Shown here piece after piece: positions 34,919 to 44,524 of a stretch of DNA of 64,000 bases; position 1 is the stretch's first letter; the number at the start of each line of letters is the position of its first letter. The notes under the pieces were generated by a model. That model was not told the DNA's origin. It searched no databases and saw only the letters and a program-made list of their open reading frames with translations. This DNA comes from Candolleomyces eurysporus (taxonomy: Eukaryota; Basidiomycota; Agaricomycetes; Agaricales; Psathyrellaceae): contig JANBPK010001477.1 of assembly GCA_027579435.1 (NCBI GenBank), positions 62,001 to 126,000 of the forward strand, given 5' to 3'. A program made the position numbers and the translations under genes.

Positions 34919-37472
34919 CTACTCTTCGTCACTATCAATACTGGAGGTCAGAGATTCTGAGTCGCTTTTGTAGTTGCTTTCGGATTCCGGTTCGTCAATT
35001 TCGTCATCCCAACGGAACGGATTGTCTTCCGACTCCAGAATCGGATTCTTCTCGCGCACCATAATCTTGTAAATATGTTTCAGCAGGTTGTGTTTGGTTC
35101 CCTTGTGAGGATGGTCCAACCCATCATAGAGCTCACAAAGAATCGCCTTACATAGGTCAATTCTGTTGGCTCCAGGAGTCCCCAATGCTCGAACGACCTT
35201 GTGCTCCCTCCAGTTGGGCTGAGAAGTCACCTCATCCAAATACAGGGCACAGTTCCGTGCCAGTAATTCTACCGCATCCGATGATAAGGCGAGGGGCGTG
35301 ATTGCTTGAAGCATAAACGTGAATGCATTGTCGAGAGATGATTGTGCATGGGAGGTGACTTTGTGGGCGATGGAAAGAGTGTCTGCACACCTGTCCAATT
35401 CCATAGACTTGACAAAGAACTTGGATGGTTCCGAAAAATTGAACAAATAGTATAGAGGTGGGTACTCGGGATCATATAGGTTCGGGTGCAGGCTGCAGTA
35501 TGTTTGGATAATGCAGGCCGTGAGGTTGAGTGCGATTACCTTGTTTAGCAAGTGGAGATAGGTCGTTTTGGACTTCGACCATTTCTCATTGCTAAGACAC
35601 CAGTTCCAGCACCAGTTGTGCAAGGCAAATACACAGACATCTTCCAGCTTGCTGCCAATCGTATCTGTGGTGATGGACATCATGCGATCGAGCATAGCTG
35701 AAACCAGCCGCGCCAATTCTTCTTTGGCGTCCACGGCGAATTCGAAAGAGAGATGCGGACTCTCCAGGAACTCTTTGAAAGACGAGTGGATGAACAACTG
35801 GTAAATGGTGCTGTTTTCATTCCCTCTCCCAACGTGAAGAACTGCATGCAAGGGTCGGAGGGCCTTGACTCCAGAGCCAGGAGGTCGCTTTGATAGGCGG
35901 TCTAAGACGCCAAGGGCCTCATTATCCGCATAGTACCAGAAGGATAGAGTGCCTCTCTCTGCAGCCATCACGTCCCCGAGAACCTCCATCATAAGAGACC
36001 GATTCCTTTCAGGACACGATCGCATGATCTGCCTGTAGAGCTCGTAGAGGGAGGAGAAGGGCGTGGAATGTGACATATCTGGGCTGTTGGTGCGAGAACT
36101 CTCGACAATATCCTTGAGTAGCTGTCGAGGATCGCCGTATTCATCGTCGATGTGGCGAATAACGGTGGCAGCGTAAACCATGTGACCTTCGCTCTTACGA
36201 ACCAACGCCTCTTCTTCTGGCCATTCTTCATCGGGTTCTTCAAGGCGTTCTGCAATGCGAGAGAGCTCCACCCTCACAAACCGTTTGACATCGTTCATGT
36301 GGTCCCCAACTTTGTAAAGATCGAGAGGCTCAACTATGTCACTGAACGGTCTCGACTCTATGTGTCGTTTGATCCATGCCTCGGGCCTGCTGAGGATGAG
36401 GAATGCAAGGGGGAGATGATGCGAATGCAGGCAATGGATGAGATTGAGGACCCGAATCTGGACGGCTTCTTGATCTTCAGCGTACTTCTTCTTTTCTAGA
36501 GACTCGCGACCCGAGTTGATGCACTCGTCAATCCCGTCTACAATAACGAGCCGATTGGGCATAGTGTCGAGATCTGGGAGGGATTTGAATGGTTTGACAA
36601 TGAGCTCCACGAGTTGATCTTCGAGCGCCATCTTCACGATGCCCGGGTCCGACTTGATCGCAACTTCAAGGCCAGGACAAAGTCCCGGGATGGATTGAGC
36701 GAGCTGGTAAGCGAGGGTGATGATGAATCGGGCAGGAGAGTTGCACTCTGCTGAACTCCTCAAGAAGAAGAATGTTGCCGCAACCGGGTTGTTGAAATCA
36801 AGTGCCATCACATCCAGCCTCTCCTTGACGGTCCCGGCGACTGCGGTCTTCCCATATCCCAAAGGTGCATGCACCCACATAATCTCCTTTCGTTCATCCT
36901 TGTCCAAGTACCAGCCTATAACCCGACGAATGACAAAGTCGCGAGTACCAGGGTGGCATAATGGAGGGGGGAACCGATCTTCGGATTTATGCATGGCTCC
37001 CATGGCGGCATGTTGACACAGAAACTGGAGAACTAGGAGCAAACAGCTTTGTTAATGGAAGCCATGTAAAGCGCCTCCTACTCAACTCACTATCGAGGGT
37101 GAAATTATGCATATTGTTGTGAATACTGCCATAGTTATTGCCGTTCAAAATAGGAGCATTGCTGGATTGTTGATAGTACACAGTAGATTGATGAACTGCG
37201 CTGTGGCCCTGCGTCCGTCGATCTAGTAGTTGGTTGATTCAATAAGTCGAGCAAACCAGCGCGAGTCCCACGTACCATGTGTCTCATCGTTGCGCTCGTC
37301 GTGTTCTCCTCGTCGATCAATGCTCTCCTGCGTAATCGATGAGCGTCGACGTTGAAGCGGTCGGCCTATCAGGGCCAGAGCATGTGAGTTCCTTCCCCGG
37401 TGCTAAGTGTGCTTAGGCCTCACCGTCTGCATCCACGCTGCCCTGATCCAACTGCCTCTTGGGCCTGAGCAT
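34919..37472 (-). CDS. NACHT-domain STAND NTPase (fungal NLR-like)
   Basis: Exons 37424-37472, 37276-37365, 37091-37222 and 34919-37032 give 794 aa. The intron ending at 37223 uses ctactag; the next AG would shift the frame. The N-terminus is basic, then Asn/His-rich (NNMHNFTLD). It is followed by FPPPLCHPGTRDFVIRRVIG, a segment that commonly precedes NACHT in agaricomycete receptors. Walker A is APLGYGKT, with Ala at the usual first Gly. Walker B is RLVIVDGIDEC, and a sensor-like LAFLILSRPE follows. The C-terminal half is helical without clear WD40, ankyrin or TPR repeats, and the tail is very acidic. Family role: nucleotide-switched receptors in non-self recognition and heterokaryon incompatibility (general knowledge). 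Ligand and effector activity are unknown here. Confidence 0.85.
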
Positions 37473-37886
37473 GGTAATCGAGGTCGTAGTGTGATGGAAA
37501 GAGACTTGACATGAGCTTAGCGCCCTTTTGAAATAAAAAAAAAATCACAAAAATCTGAGAGGCGATCAAATGGCTTGCAACGGCTTCCAACCAGGGCGGC
37601 CAGTAATGCCGTTGCAAAACAAGACAAAACAGTTGCAGCAACCTTTAGCCAACTCGCTCACAACACGGTTGAATCGGACCGCGTCGGGTTGCACAGCCGT
37701 TGGAACGCCCGTTGCGGCGTTGGCTGCAACGCTCTTGCTCATCCGTCTCCCTCACTCTNAAAAAAACATTATATAAACTTCGGTAACTAATACAGTAAGC
37801 TTCTCATTAAAATAAACATGCAAAATACTAAGATATAGGCTCTAGTGCCCTGTGGTCAACCAAAATGAAATTCATAATACCTTCCA
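37473..37886. other. Spacer between NACHT gene and element remnant
   Basis: The region holds a 10-A run at about 37538 and many gttg/caac words, and has an unresolved base at 37759 before an A run. No coding frame is convincing. Confidence 0.35.
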
Positions 37887-38469
37887 TCATGTCTTGCGTC
37901 GCGACGACTGCCGTGTAGGAGCAGCCCCTCGAGTCTTCCCCACAACAACCTTTTTCCTTCCTCGCCTGCCAGCACCTCCAGCCTGCTCTACTTGTGTTCC
38001 AAGTAGAGAAGTGGGTGGTCGTTCCTCGCCTTGCCTAACACCTCCGACGCCGACTTCCTCGGCAATGGTGGCAAGAACCTGCGGATGTTCTTCCATGGGT
38101 TCGTTGTGAATGGCGGAGAGGGTTGGATGGAGCTGGCTCGGCTGGGATAGTGGAATTCGGAGCAGGTGGATGTGGGATGTGGGCACCAGCCCTGAGCTCG
38201 CGTTCGAGCTCGGCCATGAGCTGCGACATTTGCATCGCTTGATTTTGCTCCTCTGCTGTACGAGCAGTGCGAGCTTTTGTTGTTTGGGAGGTAAATACGT
38301 TGTCGTGGTACCACCGTAATAAGTCATCCATCCATTCTGCTGACAAATTGCCGTTATGATATGTTCGAATGATGAATTCTTTGTAGAATTCGAACGCTCC
38401 GCAATAATTGATTTTGGAGGTCGCACCTACTTCAGTGAAAGACTCATCTCCACTGTTCCAAAAGACAGC
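37887..38469 (-). pseudogene. Frameshifted coding remnant downstream of the F-box gene
   Basis: From 38469 down to 38035 one frame is open and reads like protein (SAEWMDDLLRWYHDNVF, then a Gln/Glu-rich helix). Near 38130 the likely coding signal moves to another frame, which runs to 37887 and ends in a Lys/Arg-rich tail (AGRRGRKKVVVGKTRG). No intron reconciles the two frames, so a frameshift is probable. The WMDDLL-W-NVF type motif resembles the C-terminal part of proteins that are abundant and mobile-element-associated in agaricomycetes. Similar sequence (ELTPTMIALGSVLVRIQMA) appears at the 3' end of the adjacent F-box frame, implying that the remnant once extended there. Family name uncertain. 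Confidence 0.45.
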
Positions 38470-39702
38470 CTAGAAGGGCATGGTTGGATGTGAGAATGAG
38501 AGATAAATAGCCATCTGAATCCGCACCAATACGCTGCCAAGAGCGATCATTGTCGGGGTAAGCTCCTTCACTCCCTGCAACTTTGCAAAACATTTCCCAT
38601 GAGCAGGCCATTTATCTGCAAAGAGATATTTAGGTTTGACTGAGCCCGAGCCAAAAAGCCCGGTGGGGGTGCAACGGTGAATGCGGAGTGTCTGCACTTC
38701 CGGCAGAACAAGACGAACGTCGGATAGGTTTTGGAAAAACGGGTCTTGTAGGTCGTACTGTGGCCCCTCGTGCTGGAGGTCGATTGTCAGTGTTAGAACG
38801 TTGACGCATCTTTGTAGGACTTCGAATAGTTGCCTTCCGGGCCAGTTGCAAGAGATGAAGAGGGTCGTTAATGTTTCGAGAAAATTCGACGGGATGTGCA
38901 ACGGCATTGTAAAAAAGCTGTCTTGCAATTCCCATTCGCCATCAATGGCATCCCAGGCGTTTGGGAGGGTCAAATGAAAGGAGGTAACAGAGGGCGGAAG
39001 GAGTTTATAAATGGATTCGGATGGAGGGAGAGGTTCGTTGCAATCGATCTGGAGGCTGAGGGTGAATTTCTCGATAGAATCCCATGGCCTCTGCTCCAGT
39101 CCCACCTTGCAGAACTCTAGAGCCTCTACTATGTTTCTAAAGCATTGTATCCGACTCAATTTGAGGGCCAGATGATGCAGGGACGGACCCCACGTCAATA
39201 ATTTGGCCACGGGAACCGCCCAGCGTTTGCACTCCGACCCTTCCGCGGTACAACCTTCGTGCCAGTGGGATACGAACTTGAGAGTCCTTGGAACGTTGCC
39301 AGATCGACCGAACCAGCCTGTAATCTTGCTGCATGCTGGGAGTGGGTTCAACGTGACTTGGAGGCCAGACCAAAGTTGGTGGGCCAAAAAAACAGCATTG
39401 CGCCAGTTCTTGCACACGAGTGCGAGATTTAGCATGTATTGCCTGTCATGATCACCCAGGACGTAAGGAACGACGAAGGCGAAGATTTCGGAGAGGACTT
39501 CGACTGGCAACTGTCGCACTGGAGAGAGCACGCCACGATGCCTTCGCAGTTGGTCTTGCAGGTCCTTGAGCTGGGACTGGAGTTGAAGAATGCTACTCGT
39601 CAGGATGCTGGCTTGGCGTTGAATATAGGCCGCTTCCACAGGCTTTGGGACGACATTCGTTGAGTAAAGATGGTCGAGGCCATTGACCTCAAAGCGAGAC
39701 AT
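38470..39702 (-). CDS. F-box protein with divergent leucine-rich region
   Basis: A single frame of 410 aa starts at ATG 39700-39702; an upstream in-frame ATG near 39769 would add ~20 residues. A helical segment (ILQLQSQLKDLQDQLRRH) precedes the F-box RQLPVEVLSEIFAFVVP and VCKNWRNAVFLAHQLWSGLQV, an arrangement typical of the large agaricomycete F-box families. The middle shows irregular leucine-rich strands (LETLTTLFISCNWPG, VNVLTLTIDL). F-box proteins link substrates to SCF ubiquitin ligases. The last ~50 residues (from about YLFADKWPAHG) do not resemble an F-box/LRR protein and seem to derive from the decayed element downstream. The native C-terminus may therefore be lost. Confidence 0.75.
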   Translation of the reverse strand: MSRFEVNGLDHLYSTNVVPKPVEAAYIQRQASILTSSILQLQSQLKDLQDQLRRHRGVLSPVRQLPVEVLSEIFAFVVPYVLGDHDRQYMLNLALVCKNWRNAVFLAHQLWSGLQVTLNPLPACSKITGWFGRSGNVPRTLKFVSHWHEGCTAEGSECKRWAVPVAKLLTWGPSLHHLALKLSRIQCFRNIVEALEFCKVGLEQRPWDSIEKFTLSLQIDCNEPLPPSESIYKLLPPSVTSFHLTLPNAWDAIDGEWELQDSFFTMPLHIPSNFLETLTTLFISCNWPGRQLFEVLQRCVNVLTLTIDLQHEGPQYDLQDPFFQNLSDVRLVLPEVQTLRIHRCTPTGLFGSGSVKPKYLFADKWPAHGKCFAKLQGVKELTPTMIALGSVLVRIQMAIYLSFSHPTMPF

Positions 39703-40082
39703 CGTGATGGTTCCGAACAAGGTGCGTAGATGTGATGGATTCCATCTGAAAGCTGAGTTTGCTCCCATAATGACTCGGAGGACAGTAAAAGTAATACAGA
39801 GGGTTACACTGCTCAAGTTGTACTGAATATCGGATGCACTTCCTTTCGTTTCTATCATCGATTCATATCGGTTGTGCTAACCATTGGCCGTTACAAAAAC
39901 GCAAACTCATACGAGGTGCGTTTCCCTCCATTGGGGCCATTGTCTCTGGCTGTAGCAGGAGTAACTTGAAGGGCTCTACGACGTACTCGCCAGGTGACCT
40001 GGTGGATGAGGTTGGGATGCACTTTGAAATAGGAGTTAATACGTTTGATTGCCGACCAGTTCAAACTCACATTCGTTCTCTC

Positions 40083-41492
40083 ATGGCGAGTTCTGGTGTC
40101 ACTCAAACAATCGAGTCGCTCTTCGGCCCTCCCTCAGAATCCATAAACGTTGAGGCGTTCCTCAAGGATGCTACTCAGAGGAAACTCGCCTCATCGACAT
40201 CGATTTCACAACCAGAGCCTGACGATGTCAGCATGGAGCAGGAATGTAGGTGCATAGTATATGTTTGTTCATGCCTCCCAGCAAACTCTAACAGAAGTAA
40301 ACAGCGTTGCGGACATTAAAGACGAGCTAGAGCGTGTCCTCGATGATCCTCGGTTCTCAGCGCAGCTGGTGAAGGACCATGAGAGCGCGATTGGCGCGTT
40401 GTATTCGAATTTCGCTAAGAACAAGAAGCCCGGAAGGAAAACACACTTTCCTGAACCTGAAACTCTGCCGAGTGAGGTGGTAGCCTTGCGTAAAGATATG
40501 GATGAGATCAACCTCAAAAGTTGGAAGTAAGTGGTGAGCTTTCAGTGTTGACCCCGACTGACGCAGTGAATTAGGCTGCATCCCGAATCCGTGATGTTCA
40601 TTCGCCCACCTCGTAACTCGGATTACAACTCGGTGGTTCACATCGTGAGCTCTGGATCCAAATAATATACAGGCATCTTTACCGAAAAAAATTCGCTAGA
40701 AACCAGCCCTATCTAATGGAGTGGCCATAGGCACTAGTCCTGAAGCAATCCTGACCATTTCAATATATAACAAGGTTCCCTGGGGACCGAGTTATGTGTC
40801 GCGAGTTTGCCAGCAGGCTTACCTATCTAGTCAATCTCTTCAAGATATATATGAAGCGCTACCCTGCGTCTACAGCGCAATTGGCCACCCAACGAATTCT
40901 ATCGCGAATCCTGCAGGTATGAAGCCGGGGTGCGCCATTTGCATTGAGAATGTGTTGTATTGCGACACAGTCGATTACTCAAAGTGAGCCTCCATCCATT
41001 CTGCGCCCTAGCGAACGGACGCTCACCTTTTCGATATCTAGCCAGGTTTCCAAGCATCTCGCGACAGTAAGCAAAGGGACGGCGAGACCGATGCTACTCC
41101 AAGGACGCATGACAGAAACCAAGCTTTCCTCTCTGTCTCTCAGGCTTCATCAGCCTTATTTTATCTTCCACGCCGGAAACTGTGAACATTTCCTTGTTAT
41201 TGAACAAATACGGTATGGTCCTTTCCCCGGCCCGTTTGTTGTTTTGCAACTAATGAGCAAGTGCAGACTCTGGCATTGTTCTGATCCAGCTGCTGGATAC
41301 CCGCTGACTCTGCAAGTGACACCATCCCTCCCTTCTCTGTGCTACGTGTGCCATAAAATTCCTGCAGCATTGTCAATAGTCCGTGATGAGAGGCTAGGAG
41401 AGAGCCCTGCGTTGTTGTGTGAGCCATGTTGGAGTGCTTTAGGGCCTGGGGAGGAGGCAGTAGTGGAGACGGCGTTGCCTCTGTCGCTTTGA
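40083..41492 (+). CDS. snRNA-activating protein complex subunit 3-like (SNAPc50)
   Basis: Exons 40083-40249, 40305-40526, 40575-40612, 40731-40983, 41042-41212 and 41267-41492 give 358 aa. The 118 nt intron 40613-40730 uses gtaact...ccatag with a tctaat branch. The C-terminal third carries the SNAPC3 signature: LSLRLHQPYFIFHAGNCEH, then a basic/aromatic stretch and paired cysteines CYVC and CEPC that form the zinc site. A preceding CIENVLYCD matches the FYIENVFYND element of the family. In animals and plants SNAPc binds the proximal sequence element of snRNA genes for RNA polymerases II and III. The N-terminal ~130 residues are poorly conserved and helical. Fungal function is inferred from homology only. 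Confidence 0.85.
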
Positions 41493-41627
41493 ATTAGACC
41501 TTGTATTTTCATGTAATTTTTGCAGACATGTGTTCAGACGGGGGGTACGATGAAGACTATTTGCGTTCAAGGACGATCACAAACAACTGATGGTACCTGC
41601 GTCGCCGAATCTGCAACGCGACCAGCG

Positions 41628-44369
41628 ATGGCCATCTCCACCTCTTCCAGTTCAACAAAACTCGTCGAATCTCTAGAGCAATATGACGACGCGATATCAT
41701 GGATCAACGACACTCTCAGTGCACCAGAGTCTACAAATGACCTCTCCGGCACCAGCAGCACGGAGTTGACGGAGCTAGACCAATACATCACCCAGCTGTT
41801 GACGAGTCTGGACATCGCATGCGAGGATACCTCTGCGCAGCTGGAACGGATAATTGACGATGTATCACGGAGCGTACCTCGATTGACGTATGACCTTCAC
41901 TTTATGAAGGATGGGGCGTTGACCTTGCAAACCTCGCTGGTGGATGTGCTCAAGAAATCGAAAGAGGCCGTCCCTCCAGAAACGAGTACGGCTCTCGATA
42001 ATCTGCACCATCTGGACACTATCAAGACGAGGATGGAGGCGGCGAGGGAGGTGCTGCAGGAAGCAGAGAGTTGGAGCACGCTGGAGATGGAGGTCACGTC
42101 GCTCATCGGGGAACGCAGTTATGCGAAAGCTGCTGAACGCCTGTCAGAAGCCAACAAGAGCATGATCGTTTTCCAGAATACGCCAGAGTACGACCCACGG
42201 AGAGCGCTTATGGTCAATCTACAGAACCAGCTGGAAGCGTCTCTCAGCTCGGCGTTGGTTTCAGCAATCAACTCGCAGGATGTAGCGGTTTGCAAGGAGT
42301 ACTTTTCGATATTCTCCATCATTCAACGAGAGTCGGAATTCAGGAACTACTACAATGCATCAAGGCGAACTTCTATCGTTGCGATGTGGCAGAGTGCAAG
42401 CCTTTCCGACAGCGACAATTCTTCCCCGGACATGAACGCGCCTCCCCAATCGTTCGCCGACTTCCTTCCCAAATTTTACACGTCCTTCATCACGCTGCTG
42501 AACGCAGAGAGGGGCTCGATATCTTCCATCTTTCCCGATCCATCTGTCACCCTCTCCCACTTCATATCCTCCACCTTCTCGGCGCTTCAACCGACCTTCT
42601 CCCAACGACTTTCCTCTTTCGCATCTCATCACGGCGAAACAGCACTCTCGCATCTCGTGGACGCACTTCGTGCGACAGAAGAATTTGCAACGGGGGTTTG
42701 GAAAATCATGGAGAAGATGAACTATTCCGATTCAAGACCGCCGCGACAGCAAGCAGTTCCAGAACGTCCAAGCGGACATCGCCGTCGGTCCAGCCGGATG
42801 TCGATATCGTGGAGGCCAGGTCAACAACGTCCGGGTTCGATCGCCGTTCCCGGTGGTGGACCCGGGGACTTGAATCTGGAGAATCTGGAATGGGACCAAG
42901 AGCTGTTCCAACCTTTCTTGGACGCTCAAGTGGATTATGCCTCGCTGGAGCGTAGGTTCCTTGACCAGGCTTTACTGGATATAATCTCCAGCGATACTCG
43001 TGAGACGAGCCAGCAAAACGTGGATCAGCCTAGGCTGTTTAGGGAGCGCGCGGTGGACCTTGTTGGGGCGGCGGAGGGGAGTATGGCGAGGTGCAAGGCT
43101 TTTACGCATGGGTACGGTTTGGTTGGGTTGATCCAAGCTCTCGATGGGTTCTTCTCGTCGTTCATTGACACTTGGACGGTCGAGCTGGAATCAAAGCCCG
43201 CGGCAGCCCAATCGTACAAGTTCGACTCGGCAGAGTCGGAATCGGAGTTGGCGGACCTGGACTATAGCGCGAAGGATTGGTCGGATATTCAGCTCTCTCT
43301 GCACCTGTTGGCATCCGCAAGAACGGTGTCTGATAGGTTGAATATCTTCGAAGCGAAGTTACGGTCGTATCTTTCGCAGATTGCGTCGCACTTCCGGCTT
43401 GCACAGACGGACCCGCAGAATTTCACCATTGCAGCAACGAAAGGGGAGACTCAATTATTAGAACAATCGACTCTCAACTCGGCGGAACTTTTCACTTTAT
43501 TGTCAACAGTAGAGCAGGACGCTCATGGACTCAATACCCCCCTTCCGCTTTCTGCCTTGCACAGTGGTAGCTTCCGGACAAATCCCACTCAGCAGCAGCA
43601 ACAGCAGCCGGCTACCCCGGAATCCCTTCTCGTGCAGACTCGCAAGTCGCTATCTACATTTGCGAAAATTTGCCAAGTTTCCACTCAGCGAACGATCTTA
43701 TCACCGTTGCGGAACCATCTTGCATCCTATCCATCTCTCTCAATCTGGTCGGCAAGGGAAGATCCTAAAAAATCGCTCGCCACGGAACTTCAAATCCCCA
43801 CATTCTCTTTGTCGCCTACGGATACTGTACAGCGTATCGCGGAAGGTCTTCTCAACCTTCCGAGGCTGTTCGAAGTCTATGCAGACGACGACGCTCTGGC
43901 GTTCTCGTTGCAGACTTTGCCCTATGTCGATCCGGAGATGCTGAAGAACGCCGTGGAGCAGCAACAGCAGCATTTGGATGCACCTGTGAGCGCTACCCAG
44001 CCGGGGCACCACCGCAGGTCGTCTACTGTCACGTTCAGCAAACCAGCACCCATCCCGATTGACCCTGAAGTGGTGTCGTCGGCATGGTTGATTTCGTTGG
44101 GTCATACCTTCCTGAACCACCTCACAACGAACGTCCTGCCTTTTATACCTTCGTTGTCGGTTCCCGGTGTGGCACAACTCGGCTCGGATTTGGAGTATCT
44201 GTCGAATATTGTGAGGGCGCTGAATGTCGAGAATGAGGCGTTGGAGGTGTGGAGGGTGGCGGTTAATAGTGAGCCGGCAGATTTGAGGAGGGATGCGCAG
44301 GAGGCTGCGAGTGATGGAAAATCGGACTTGATTCCGTTGAGGGTTGCGAAGATGCGTGGATTGCTTTAG
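41628..44369 (+). CDS. COG7: Conserved oligomeric Golgi complex subunit 7
   Basis: A single uninterrupted frame of 913 aa, unusual here because nearly all neighbours are multi-exon. The start at 41628 (MAISTSSSSTKLVESL) is chosen because it begins at the family-like segment LEQYDDAISWIND; the frame is open farther upstream. Early helices match COG7: VPRLTYDLHFMKDGA, LDTIKTRMEAAREVLQEAESWSTLEMEV and MIVFQNTPEYDPRR. The rest is helical as expected for a tethering-complex subunit, with Gln runs near residues 660 and 785. COG7 belongs to lobe B of the COG complex, which tethers retrograde vesicles at the Golgi and so affects glycosylation. Confidence 0.9.
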   Translation: MAISTSSSSTKLVESLEQYDDAISWINDTLSAPESTNDLSGTSSTELTELDQYITQLLTSLDIACEDTSAQLERIIDDVSRSVPRLTYDLHFMKDGALTLQTSLVDVLKKSKEAVPPETSTALDNLHHLDTIKTRMEAAREVLQEAESWSTLEMEVTSLIGERSYAKAAERLSEANKSMIVFQNTPEYDPRRALMVNLQNQLEASLSSALVSAINSQDVAVCKEYFSIFSIIQRESEFRNYYNASRRTSIVAMWQSASLSDSDNSSPDMNAPPQSFADFLPKFYTSFITLLNAERGSISSIFPDPSVTLSHFISSTFSALQPTFSQRLSSFASHHGETALSHLVDALRATEEFATGVWKIMEKMNYSDSRPPRQQAVPERPSGHRRRSSRMSISWRPGQQRPGSIAVPGGGPGDLNLENLEWDQELFQPFLDAQVDYASLERRFLDQALLDIISSDTRETSQQNVDQPRLFRERAVDLVGAAEGSMARCKAFTHGYGLVGLIQALDGFFSSFIDTWTVELESKPAAAQSYKFDSAESESELADLDYSAKDWSDIQLSLHLLASARTVSDRLNIFEAKLRSYLSQIASHFRLAQTDPQNFTIAATKGETQLLEQSTLNSAELFTLLSTVEQDAHGLNTPLPLSALHSGSFRTNPTQQQQQQPATPESLLVQTRKSLSTFAKICQVSTQRTILSPLRNHLASYPSLSIWSAREDPKKSLATELQIPTFSLSPTDTVQRIAEGLLNLPRLFEVYADDDALAFSLQTLPYVDPEMLKNAVEQQQQHLDAPVSATQPGHHRRSSTVTFSKPAPIPIDPEVVSSAWLISLGHTFLNHLTTNVLPFIPSLSVPGVAQLGSDLEYLSNIVRALNVENEALEVWRVAVNSEPADLRRDAQEAASDGKSDLIPLRVAKMRGLL

Positions 44370-44524
44370 AATCCAGAATTACTACTACGTTTTGTATATT
44401 GCTTTTCAACGTCGAGCGCAATGCTTCATATTGACCGTGAGAAAAACATGATGACTAAAAACCATTGGCCGGTGCTCACTGCGACCACTCACTCACTAAC
44501 ACCGGCCACCACAGTTTTGCCCAA

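Noticed and set aside
40083..40665. A separate small gene ending at 40665, upstream of the SNAPC3 region
   Set aside because: Using donor gtaact at 40613 joins it in frame to the next exon and gives a complete SNAPC3-like protein of 358 aa.
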